From Pseudomonas tritici (GTDB lineage: Bacteria; Pseudomonadota; Gammaproteobacteria; Pseudomonadales; Pseudomonadaceae), in contig NZ_CP077084.1 in assembly GCF_014268275.3 (NCBI RefSeq), positions 3,534,001 to 3,598,000 on the forward strand: a DNA stretch of 64,000 nt, in the 5' to 3' direction. Of this stretch, positions 36,205 through 43,674 are shown piece by piece (positions within the stretch are counted from its first letter, which is position 1; the number at the start of each line of letters is the position of its first letter). A program made the position numbers and the translations under genes. The notes under the pieces were generated by a model. That model had not been told where the DNA came from. It searched no databases and saw only the letters and a list, made by a program, of their open reading frames with translations.

Positions 36205-36959
36205 AAGCCAATCCGATTGTTGGACAGGGTACGCCGCTGCAGCACTGGCAGGCGTCGCCGAAAATGGCCGAGTTGCCACAGATCAGCGTCGAGCAGTTGG
36301 TGCCGGAAGGCCATCGTGCGGTGATCATTGCGCCGCATCCGGATGACGAAGTGCTGGGTTGCGGCGGGCTGATGCAGGGTTTGGCGGCGCTGGGCCGGCC
36401 GATCCAGTTGATTTCAGTCACCGATGGCAGCGCCAGTCATCCCGGTTCGCAACGTTGGCCAGTTGAGCGCTTGAGCGTGGTGCGCCCCCAGGAGTCAGCA
36501 CAGGCCCTGCATCGTCTGGGCCTGCCTGCCCACAGCTTGAAATGGCTGCGCGCGGGTTTTAGCGACAGCAAGGTCGCGGCCCGCGAGGACGAACTCGCTG
36601 CGTTTATCCAGCGCTACCTCAAACCCAACGACGTCGTGTTCACCACTTGGCGCGAAGACGGCCATTGCGACCATGAGGCCGTTGGCCGTGCCAGCGCCAA
36701 GGCATCCGAGGCCGTGGGCGCAACCCTGTATGAGGTGCCTGTGTGGACCTGGCACTGGGCAACCCCCGAAAACAGCCTGGTGCCCTGGCATCGCGCGCGC
36801 AAGATCCCGCTGAGCTGCGAAGCCATCGCCCGCAAGCGCCACGCCATCCATGCCTTCGCCAGCCAGTTGGAAGGCGACCCGCAGGTCGGCCTCGCGCCGG
36901 TGCTCGCGCCCTATGTGGTGGAGCGCTTGTTGCAGCCTTTTGAAGTGGTGTTCGTATGA
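36201..36959 (+). CDS. PIG-L family deacetylase (intact active site)
   Basis: A 252-residue zinc deacetylase of the PIG-L/LmbE family, which removes N-acetyl groups from amino-sugar conjugates. The metal and catalytic motif APHPDDEVLGCGG (His46, Asp48, Asp49) and the second motif DGHCDHEAVG (His155, His158) are complete, as are SVTDGSASHPGS and LSVVRPQES. It overlaps the genes on both sides by four bases (ATGA). Between a flavoprotein and a NodS-like methyltransferase, it is a good candidate to expose the amine that is then methylated. Confidence 0.88.
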   Translation: MKANPIVGQGTPLQHWQASPKMAELPQISVEQLVPEGHRAVIIAPHPDDEVLGCGGLMQGLAALGRPIQLISVTDGSASHPGSQRWPVERLSVVRPQESAQALHRLGLPAHSLKWLRAGFSDSKVAAREDELAAFIQRYLKPNDVVFTTWREDGHCDHEAVGRASAKASEAVGATLYEVPVWTWHWATPENSLVPWHRARKIPLSCEAIARKRHAIHAFASQLEGDPQVGLAPVLAPYVVERLLQPFEVVFV

Positions 36960-37555
36960 GTGTGGCCACGCCTTACTTCGACCAGTTGTTCGCCGAGAAC
37001 GACGACCCCTGGGCGTTTCGCCAACGCTGGTACGAGCGACGCAAACGCGCACTGACCCTGGCGATACTCACGCGGCCGCGCTACGCCTCGGTGTTCGAGC
37101 CCGGTTGCGCAAATGGCGAGCTGAGCTTCGAGCTGGCGCCACGTTGTGACCGCCTGCTGTGTTGCGACACCGCCGCCGCCGCCGTGGCGCTGGCGAGTAG
37201 CCGCCTGTTGGGTTTCCCGCATGCACAAGTGCGACAGAGTCGCTTGCCCGAACAGTGGCCCACCGGCCAGTTCGAGCTGATCGTATTGAGCGAGCTGTGC
37301 TACTACCTTGACGCAGATGACCTGAGTGAGTTGATCGATCGCGCCCGCGCCTCGCTTACCGACGACGGCCAAGTGCTGGCCTGCCACTGGCGCCCGCCTA
37401 TCGAAGGTTGCCCGCAGACTGCCGAGCAGGTGCACGCGCTGCTCCAGCAGCGCCTGGACATGCCGCGGATCGCAAGCCATCACGAACACGACTTTCTTCT
37501 TGATCTATGGAGCCGCGATGGCACCTCGGTCGCCACCCTTGAGGGCTTGCGATGA
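36956..37555 (+). CDS. NodS-like class I SAM-dependent methyltransferase
   Basis: A 199-residue Rossmann-fold methyltransferase. VFEPGCANGELSFELAPRC is the SAM-binding motif I, DRLLCCDTAAAAVALA motif II, and FELIVLSELCYYLDADDL the post-motif region. The pattern (DPWAFRQRWYERRKRALTLAIL at the start, YYLD after motif IV) resembles NodS, the N-methyltransferase that acts on the deacetylated sugar of rhizobial Nod factors. It overlaps the PIG-L and glycosyltransferase genes by four bases each. N-methylation of a deacetylated amine is inferred from family and neighbours. Confidence 0.85.
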   Translation: MSVATPYFDQLFAENDDPWAFRQRWYERRKRALTLAILTRPRYASVFEPGCANGELSFELAPRCDRLLCCDTAAAAVALASSRLLGFPHAQVRQSRLPEQWPTGQFELIVLSELCYYLDADDLSELIDRARASLTDDGQVLACHWRPPIEGCPQTAEQVHALLQQRLDMPRIASHHEHDFLLDLWSRDGTSVATLEGLR

Positions 37556-38211
37556 TCGGCATTCTGATCCCGGTACATAACGAAGAGGCGTTGCTGGGCG
37601 ACTGCCTTGAAGCGGCGCTGATCGCGGCTGGCCACCCCGGATTGATGGGCGAAGCAGTCACTATCCTGGTCGTGCTCGACAGTTGCAGCGATGGCAGTGC
37701 CGCCATTGCCCAGGCCTACCCGGTGCAGTACCTCGAAGTCCAGGCGCGCAATGTGGGGCATGTGCGCGGCGTTGGCGCGCGCCACCTGCTCAATCAGGGC
37801 GCGCGCTGGATCTCCTGCACGGACGCCGACAGCCGGGTTGCCCCGGACTGGCTGGTGGCGCAGCTGGCGCTGGGGGTGGATGCGGTGTGCGGCACTGTCA
37901 CGGTGGACGCCTGGAGCGAAGATTTCGACCCCGCTGCACAAATTCGTTATCTGCAAGGTTATGAGGCCCGTGACGGTCATCGGCACATCCACGGTGCCAA
38001 CCTGGGCGTGAGCGCTGGCGCTTATGTCCGCGCCGGCGGTTTCGAACCGCTGGCGTGCCATGAAGATGTCCAGTTGGTGCGCAACCTTGAGCGGTGCGGC
38101 GCCTCCATCGCCTGGAGCCATACGCCGCAAGTGATCACCAGTGCGCGCCTGGACGCCCGCGCACAAGGCGGGTTTGGCGATTATTTGAAGAGTTTGATGC
38201 ACGCCACTTAA
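37552..38211 (+). CDS. Family 2 glycosyltransferase
   Basis: A 219-residue GT-A fold transferase: IGILIPVHNEEALLGDCLEAAL at the start, VLDSCSDGSAAIAQAY, ISCTDADSRVAPDWLVAQL with the Asp-x-Asp metal site (DAD), and a later GGFEPLACHEDVQLVRNLE acceptor segment. It has no C-terminal membrane anchor, so it should be cytoplasmic or peripheral. It overlaps the methyltransferase gene by four bases and ends the co-translated run. It probably attaches the sugar that the other enzymes modify. Confidence 0.88.
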   Translation: MIGILIPVHNEEALLGDCLEAALIAAGHPGLMGEAVTILVVLDSCSDGSAAIAQAYPVQYLEVQARNVGHVRGVGARHLLNQGARWISCTDADSRVAPDWLVAQLALGVDAVCGTVTVDAWSEDFDPAAQIRYLQGYEARDGHRHIHGANLGVSAGAYVRAGGFEPLACHEDVQLVRNLERCGASIAWSHTPQVITSARLDARAQGGFGDYLKSLMHAT

Positions 38212-38390
38212 AAAACGACGTTGCTGAATGTAAAAACGACCAATCCTTGTCTATGCTGAGGACGCCTTGCTGGTATTCCACGGTTGGAGTGCCATGCAGC
38301 CACTGCGGCGGAGCCTGTGGTGGGTATAAGAGAGTCGTCCCGCCCACGGGGCACGACCAACAGCATCAATCGACAAGGATGTAACACCCC

Positions 38391-39152
38391 ATGAAGCTTG
38401 CTTCCTTAAGCGACGGCCGTTGCGGTACGGCGCAAATCTGGAACAGCGCCCCGCAGCTGGCGCAAATCCTTCCGATCACCGCGTCCTCACTGGTACCCGC
38501 TGGCGCGCGCGTGGTCATCATCGCCCCGCATCCCGGCGACGAAGTGCTGGCCTGTGGCGGCTTGCTGCAGTTGCTCAGTACCCTGGAACACCCGCTGCAA
38601 CTGATCTCCATCACCGACGGCAGTGCCAGCCACCCGGGGTCCAACATATGGCCGGCGAGCCGCTTGAGCGTGGTGCGCCCGCAGGAAAGCGTCGAAGCCC
38701 TGCGCCGCCTGGGCATGCCGTTGCACAGCCTGAAGTGGATACGTGGCGGGTTCTGCGATACCGCCCTCGCCGCCCGGGAAGTACAACTGAGCCAGTTCAT
38801 CGCGCGTTACCTGCAGCCTGGCGACGCGGTGTTCAGCACCTGGCGCAATGACGGCAATGCCGACCATGACGCAGTCGGCCGTGCCAGCGCCAAGGCGTGC
38901 AGCCTGGTCGGAGCGCAGCTGCATGAATTGCCGATCTGGGCCTGGCACTGGCCCGCCCGAGAGGGGGCGATCATCCCCTGGCAACGGGCGCGCAAAGTGC
39001 GTCTGGACAGCTGGAGCGTGGCGCGCAAACTCCATGCCGTCCACGCCTATGCCAGCCAGTTGGCCGGCGACCCGGAAATCGGCCTGGCGCCCATGCTGGC
39101 CCAGGTGCTGCTGGAGCGTATGCGCGAGCCTTATGAGATCGTGCTGTCGTAA
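38391..39152 (+). CDS. Second PIG-L family protein with altered catalytic residues
   Basis: A 253-residue paralogue of the PIG-L protein encoded at 36201-36959, similar along its whole length (SVVRPQES, SLKWIRGGF, VFSTWRNDG, GRASAKA). The zinc ligands remain (His47, Asp50, His159), but two usual catalytic residues are changed: APHPGDEVL has Gly49 in place of the general-base Asp, and NDGNADHD has Asn156 in place of the first His. It may be a binding or regulatory protein, or use another mechanism. It has its own 179-base upstream region and AAGGATG before the ATG. Confidence 0.85.
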   Translation: MKLASLSDGRCGTAQIWNSAPQLAQILPITASSLVPAGARVVIIAPHPGDEVLACGGLLQLLSTLEHPLQLISITDGSASHPGSNIWPASRLSVVRPQESVEALRRLGMPLHSLKWIRGGFCDTALAAREVQLSQFIARYLQPGDAVFSTWRNDGNADHDAVGRASAKACSLVGAQLHELPIWAWHWPAREGAIIPWQRARKVRLDSWSVARKLHAVHAYASQLAGDPEIGLAPMLAQVLLERMREPYEIVLS

Positions 39153-39345
39153 AACCTCACCTGGCCATTCCTGTTGTGTTTGATGCTTGTTGAGTGTGAG
39201 GGTCGGATTGCAGGCTTGTATCGCAGTGTGTACAGAGCCCATGGCGATACACCGGCTTTAACCCGGCGGGTTTCCTGAAACAGGCCAGATACAGCCCGGC
39301 GTTTCACTGAGCACCCGGCACACATCAAGCCGCAGGAGGCTCGCC

Positions 39346-40380
39346 ATGCACGCTCAGTTGAATCGCCGCTCCAAACGCCACCCTCTTTTCCTGACCTTTG
39401 CCCTGTTGCCGTTCGGCGTCCTGGGCATGGCTCACGCGGAAATGCCCGAGGCGCCTATTCGGGCCGTCGCCAGCACTCAGACGGCCTTAGGGGCCCTCAA
39501 GCACGTCAACGCCGGCCTGCTGGACGTGGCCTATGCCGAAGTCGGCCCGGCGACCGGCCCAGTGGTGATCCTGCTACACGGCTGGCCCTACGACATTGAC
39601 AGCTACGCCCAGGTGGCGCCGTTGCTGGCGGCCAAGGGTTATCGCGTGCTGATCCCTTACGCCCGCGGTTATGGCGACACGCGTTTTCTCTCGGATAAAA
39701 CCCTGCGTAACGGCCAACCGGCCGCACTGGCCAGTGATGTGATCGACTTCATGGACGCGCTGAAGATCAAGCAAGCCGTGCTCGGCGGTTATGACTGGGG
39801 CGCCCGCTCGGCAGACATCGTTTCCGCGCTGTGGCCTGAGCGGGTCAAAGCGCTGGTGTCGGTCAGCGGTTACCTGATCGGCAACCAGGCGGCGGGCAAA
39901 ACCCCTTTGCCGCCTAAAGCCGAGCTGCAATGGTGGTACCAGTTTTACTTTGCCACCGAACGCGGCGCGGATGGCTACCAGAAAAACACACACGACTTCG
40001 CCAAACTGATCTGGCAGCTGGCCTCACCGCACTGGACGTTCGATGACGCCACGTTCGAGCGCAGCGCCAAAGGCCTGGAGAACCCGGATCACGTGGCGAT
40101 CACCGTGTTCAACTACCGCTGGCGCCTGGGCCTGGTCCAGGGCGAACCCCAATACGAACCGCTGGAGCAGAAACTCGCCCAGGCGCCATCGATTGGCGTG
40201 CCGACCATCACCCTCGAAGGTGACGCCAACGGCGCGCCGCACCCGGCCCCCGGCGACTACGCCAAGCGCTTTACCGGCAAGTATGCGTTTCGCCTGATCA
40301 ATGGTGGCGTTGGCCACAACCTGCCGCAGGAAGCGCCCGAGGCGTTTGCCAAGGCCGTCATTGATGCGGATCACCTGTGA
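39346..40380 (+). CDS. Exported alpha/beta hydrolase, epoxide hydrolase-like
   Basis: A 344-residue exported hydrolase. The basic N-terminus and hydrophobic FLTFALLPFGVLGMAHA form a signal peptide. The fold shows LLHGWPYDIDSYAQ (oxyanion loop), LGGYDWGARSADI with Asp as nucleophile as in epoxide hydrolases and haloacid-type dehalogenases, and a His in GGVGHNLPQE. An Asp rather than Ser nucleophile argues for epoxide hydrolase or dehalogenase chemistry. The gene overlaps the end of the convergent permease gene by 23 bases. Substrate unknown. Confidence 0.86.
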   Translation: MHAQLNRRSKRHPLFLTFALLPFGVLGMAHAEMPEAPIRAVASTQTALGALKHVNAGLLDVAYAEVGPATGPVVILLHGWPYDIDSYAQVAPLLAAKGYRVLIPYARGYGDTRFLSDKTLRNGQPAALASDVIDFMDALKIKQAVLGGYDWGARSADIVSALWPERVKALVSVSGYLIGNQAAGKTPLPPKAELQWWYQFYFATERGADGYQKNTHDFAKLIWQLASPHWTFDDATFERSAKGLENPDHVAITVFNYRWRLGLVQGEPQYEPLEQKLAQAPSIGVPTITLEGDANGAPHPAPGDYAKRFTGKYAFRLINGGVGHNLPQEAPEAFAKAVIDADHL

Positions 40381-41785
40381 CCGAGTGTGTCGCCTTCATC
40401 CAATGGGCACCCTTGAAGCGCGAAAACTGGTAAGCGATCCCCAGCCAGATAAACCAGGCCGGCATCACGTACAGCGCCAAGCGTGTATCCGGCCGCAGCG
40501 CCAACAGGCCGAGTACAAACGCGAGAAACGCCAGGGAAAACCAGGCCATCGGCACACCACCAGGCATCTTGTAGATGGATTTCGCGTGCAGGTCCGGGCG
40601 TTTTTTACGGTAGGCGATGTAGGACGCGAGGATGGTCGACCACGTGAAAATCACCAGGATCGCTGACACCGTGGACACAATGGTGAAGGCGGTCATCACC
40701 TCGGGTACCACAAACAGCAATACCAGCCCCAATAGCATCAGCAGGGTGGTAAACGCCAGGCTGATAAACGGCACGCTGCTGTTCGACAACCGCCCAAAAA
40801 TGCCCGGGGCATCCCCCAGGTCGGCCAACCCGAACAGCATGCGGCTGGCCGAAAATACGCCACTGTTGGCCGATGACGCCGCCGAGGTGAGTACCACGAA
40901 ATTCACAATGCCCGCAGCGGCCGGAAAACCTGCGACCAGGAACAACTCAACAAACGGGCTTTTGCTCGGCGAGACTTGCTGCCACGAGGTCACCGCGATG
41001 ATGCACGCCAGCGCCAGCACGTAGAACAGGATGATGCGCAGCGGGATCGAGTTGATCGCCTTGGGCAACGTGCGCTCTGGCGAGCGGGTTTCGGCGGCGG
41101 CCGTGCCAATCAGTTCGGTGCCGGCGAAAGAAAAAATCGCCATCTGGAAGCCGGCAAAAAAGCCGAAAAGGCCATTGGGAAACGCTGCCTGTTTGTCCAG
41201 CAAATGGGTCAGCGAAGCTGTGACGCCGGTGGGCGAGACAAACGAGCTGGCGATCAGCACCACACTCACGCCAATCAAGGTCACCACGGCGATGATTTTG
41301 ATGATCGCGAACCAGAACTCCACTTCGCCAAACAGCTTGACCGTCAGCACGTTCAGCGCGAACAGCGTGAGCAACATACCCACCGCTGGCATCCACGCCG
41401 GCACATCCGGAAACCAGTACTGGAAGAAGCCGCCGACCACCACAGCATCCCCCACCACCGCTACGCTCCAGCTCAACCAGTACGACCAGCCGAGAAAGAA
41501 CGCCGCGCGCGGCCCCAGGTACGCCCCGGCAAAGTCGGCGAAGCTCTTGAAGTTGAGGTTGGACAGCAGCAGCTCGCCCATGGCGCGCATCACGAAATAC
41601 ACGAACAGCCCAATGATCATGTAGATCAGGATGATCGAGGTGCCGGACAGCGCAATGATCTTGCCGGAGCCCATGAACAGGCCAGTGCCGATCGCACCGC
41701 CCATGGCCATCAACTGGATATGGCGGTTGCTCAGGGTACGTTGCAACGCAGGCTTTTCATAAAGCCCGGGCGTGGTTGTTTTCAT
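40358..41785 (-). CDS. Amino-acid permease, CycA-like (APC superfamily)
   Basis: A 475-residue permease with about twelve membrane helices. NRHIQLMAMGGAIGTGLFMGSG and MRAMGELLLSNLNFKSFADFA closely follow the E. coli D-serine/D-alanine/glycine transporter CycA, which imports small neutral amino acids by proton symport. The ATG at 41785 is supported by AGAGG 7 bases upstream. It is 57 bases downstream of the polyamine deacetylase gene in the same direction and may share its transcript, so the real substrate could be an amine or amino acid from polyamine breakdown. Confidence 0.88.
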   Translation of the reverse strand: MKTTTPGLYEKPALQRTLSNRHIQLMAMGGAIGTGLFMGSGKIIALSGTSIILIYMIIGLFVYFVMRAMGELLLSNLNFKSFADFAGAYLGPRAAFFLGWSYWLSWSVAVVGDAVVVGGFFQYWFPDVPAWMPAVGMLLTLFALNVLTVKLFGEVEFWFAIIKIIAVVTLIGVSVVLIASSFVSPTGVTASLTHLLDKQAAFPNGLFGFFAGFQMAIFSFAGTELIGTAAAETRSPERTLPKAINSIPLRIILFYVLALACIIAVTSWQQVSPSKSPFVELFLVAGFPAAAGIVNFVVLTSAASSANSGVFSASRMLFGLADLGDAPGIFGRLSNSSVPFISLAFTTLLMLLGLVLLFVVPEVMTAFTIVSTVSAILVIFTWSTILASYIAYRKKRPDLHAKSIYKMPGGVPMAWFSLAFLAFVLGLLALRPDTRLALYVMPAWFIWLGIAYQFSRFKGAHWMKATHSVTGDPHQ

Positions 41786-41842
41786 CACAAAACCTCTTGT
41801 TATGTTTTTGAGTTTTGGCAGAAGAAAAGTCGACGGTTGTTG

Positions 41843-42877
41843 TTATTGGGTTTTGCTTTCGAAACCGTGCAGCACGTTGACGGCATTGATGCCGATTTCA
41901 TCGACCATGTAGCCGCCTTCCATCACGAACAGCGTGGGCACGCCAACGCTGGCGATGATTTCGCCCATGCCGAGGAAGTCCTGGCTGTCGAGGAGGAAGT
42001 GGCTGATGGGGTCATCCTTGAAGGTGTCGACACCAAGGGAGATAACCAGCACCTCGGGTGCAAAACGGCGCAGTTGTTGGCAGGCGTCGACAAGGGCGGT
42101 TCGGTAGTGGTCCCACGTGGTGTTTTTGGGCAACGGGTAATTCAGGTTGAAGCCCTCCCCCGCACCTGCGCCGCGCTCACTGCTGGCACCGGAGAAATAC
42201 GGATAGGACACCGCCGGGTCGCCATGCAGGGAAATGAACATCACGTCCGGACGGTCGTAGAAAATGTTCTGCGTGCCGTTGCCGTGGTGAAAATCCACAT
42301 CCAGCACCGCCACGCGCTTGGCGCCTTGGGTGATGGCTTGCTGCGCGGCAATCGCGGCGTTGTTGAGGTAGCAATAGCCGCCCATGTATTCACGCGCCGC
42401 GTGATGGCCCGGTGGGCGGCACAGGGCGAAGGCGCTGTAATGGCCTTCATCCAACAGTGCCAGGCCGGTCAAGGCGATATCGGCGCTGGTTTTTACCGCC
42501 TCCCACGTAGTGCGGGTAATCGGCGAGCCGGCGTCCATGGCGAAGAAACCCAACTTGCCATCGATGAAATCCGGCACTTGTTGGTTGGCCAAGTCCCGGA
42601 CCGGCCACACCAGGGGCAGTGCGTCATGGCTGCGGCCGATGGCGGTCCATTCGGCCCAGGCAGTTTCGAGGAATGCCACGTAGCGCTCGCTGTGGGCGTT
42701 GACATAACAGGCCCGGTCAAAGCGCCGCGGTACGATGATATCGCCCAAGCCAACCTGCCTGACGCGGTCACGCACGGTGTCGGCGCGGCTCGGTTGTTCG
42801 AACGAGGGTTTGAGCACGCCATCCTTCAGTTCGGTGCCATGGTGCAAACGGTGGGCTTCGCTAAAAACAGTCAGCAT
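41843..42877 (-). CDS. Histone deacetylase family protein, acetylpolyamine aminohydrolase type
   Basis: A 344-residue zinc deacetylase of the histone deacetylase superfamily. Characteristic segments are MLTVFSEAHRLHHG at the start, CRPPGHHAAREYMGGYCYLNNAA, VLDVDFHHGNGTQNIFYDRPDV (zinc-binding Asp and His) and SLGVDTFKDDP. This pattern is that of the Pseudomonas acetylpolyamine amidohydrolases (AphA-type) that free polyamines from their acetyl forms. A second upstream ATG at 42886 exists; the one at 42877 has GGATG 6 bases before it. Divergent from an Lrp-type regulator. Confidence 0.88.
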   Translation of the reverse strand: MLTVFSEAHRLHHGTELKDGVLKPSFEQPSRADTVRDRVRQVGLGDIIVPRRFDRACYVNAHSERYVAFLETAWAEWTAIGRSHDALPLVWPVRDLANQQVPDFIDGKLGFFAMDAGSPITRTTWEAVKTSADIALTGLALLDEGHYSAFALCRPPGHHAAREYMGGYCYLNNAAIAAQQAITQGAKRVAVLDVDFHHGNGTQNIFYDRPDVMFISLHGDPAVSYPYFSGASSERGAGAGEGFNLNYPLPKNTTWDHYRTALVDACQQLRRFAPEVLVISLGVDTFKDDPISHFLLDSQDFLGMGEIIASVGVPTLFVMEGGYMVDEIGINAVNVLHGFESKTQ

Positions 42878-42997
42878 GTGGGTCATCCGCCAGTAAAAGA
42901 CAGGGTCTATTTTGTTCTGGCAACGCCGGGCTTTCTTTGCTTTTACTTACGACACTGTTAGCTTTATCGGGAATATTTACCCTATGAGCTCACAATT

Positions 42998-43489
42998 GTG
43001 AAAAATAAAACCAAACAGGTCGCTCTTGATGACACTGATCTCGCCATCCTCGCCCTGCTGCAGGAAGACGCCAGTATTTCCAACGCTCAACTCAGCGAGC
43101 GTTTATCCCTGAGCCTCACGCCCTGCTGGCGCCGACGCAAACGCCTGGAAGAAGAAGGCGTGATCAAGGACTACCAGGCCAACCTCGATCGCAAGATGCT
43201 CGGGCTGGACATCATGGCCTTTGTGCATGTGCGTTTCGCCATCCATACCGACCATGCGCCTGACGCTTTCGAGGCGGTGGTGAAAGAGCTGCCGCAGGTA
43301 TTGTCGTGCCACAAAATCACGGGGGATGCGGATTACCTGTTGCAAGTGCTGGCGGAAGATCTGGACAGCTACAGCGAGTTTGTCGAGAGCGTGCTAAGGC
43401 GCCAACTGGGGATTGCTTCGATCCAGTCCAGCCTGGCGTTGCGAGAGGTGAAGGCGACAAGCCGGGTGGCCATTCCCAAGCGCGACTGA
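42998..43489 (+). CDS. Lrp/AsnC family transcriptional regulator
   Basis: A 163-residue Lrp-type regulator: an N-terminal helix-turn-helix (LDDTDLAILALLQEDASISNAQLSERLSLS) and a RAM/AsnC ligand-binding domain with VLSCHKITGDADYLLQVLAEDLDSYSEF. The start is a GTG with only a weak GAG upstream. It is divergent from the polyamine deacetylase gene, with 120 bases between starts, and is a likely regulator of the deacetylase-permease pair in response to an amino acid or amine. Confidence 0.9.
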   Translation: MKNKTKQVALDDTDLAILALLQEDASISNAQLSERLSLSLTPCWRRRKRLEEEGVIKDYQANLDRKMLGLDIMAFVHVRFAIHTDHAPDAFEAVVKELPQVLSCHKITGDADYLLQVLAEDLDSYSEFVESVLRRQLGIASIQSSLALREVKATSRVAIPKRD

Positions 43490-43610
43490 GCGGCCCTACC
43501 TGGGAGTGCGTTTGGAGATTGATGGCTAAACGCCCCATCCGCCACATGTGAAAAATTCGTTAACTAATTATCCCTGAAGGCTTTTTCCTCCCGACTCAAT
43601 CTGCCAAACT

Positions 43611-43629
43611 GATGCGAATAATTATCAAC
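43611..43629. promoter_or_regulatory. Fur box upstream of the TonB-dependent receptor
   Basis: GATGCGAATAATTATCAAC agrees with the 19-base Fur consensus (AATGAGAATNATTATCATT register) at 14 of 18 defined positions. It lies 45 bases upstream of the receptor start codon, a normal operator position, implying repression when iron is plentiful. Confidence 0.75.
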
Positions 43630-43674
43630 ATCTTTATTATTCGCCACGGACGGCATTCGGGGAGGTTCAGTTCC

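Noticed and set aside
40976..42961. 661-codon plus-strand frame across the permease and deacetylase genes
   Set aside because: It spans two real minus-strand genes and the gap between them, is rich in Gln/His/Arg/Gly, and lacks a ribosome-binding site.
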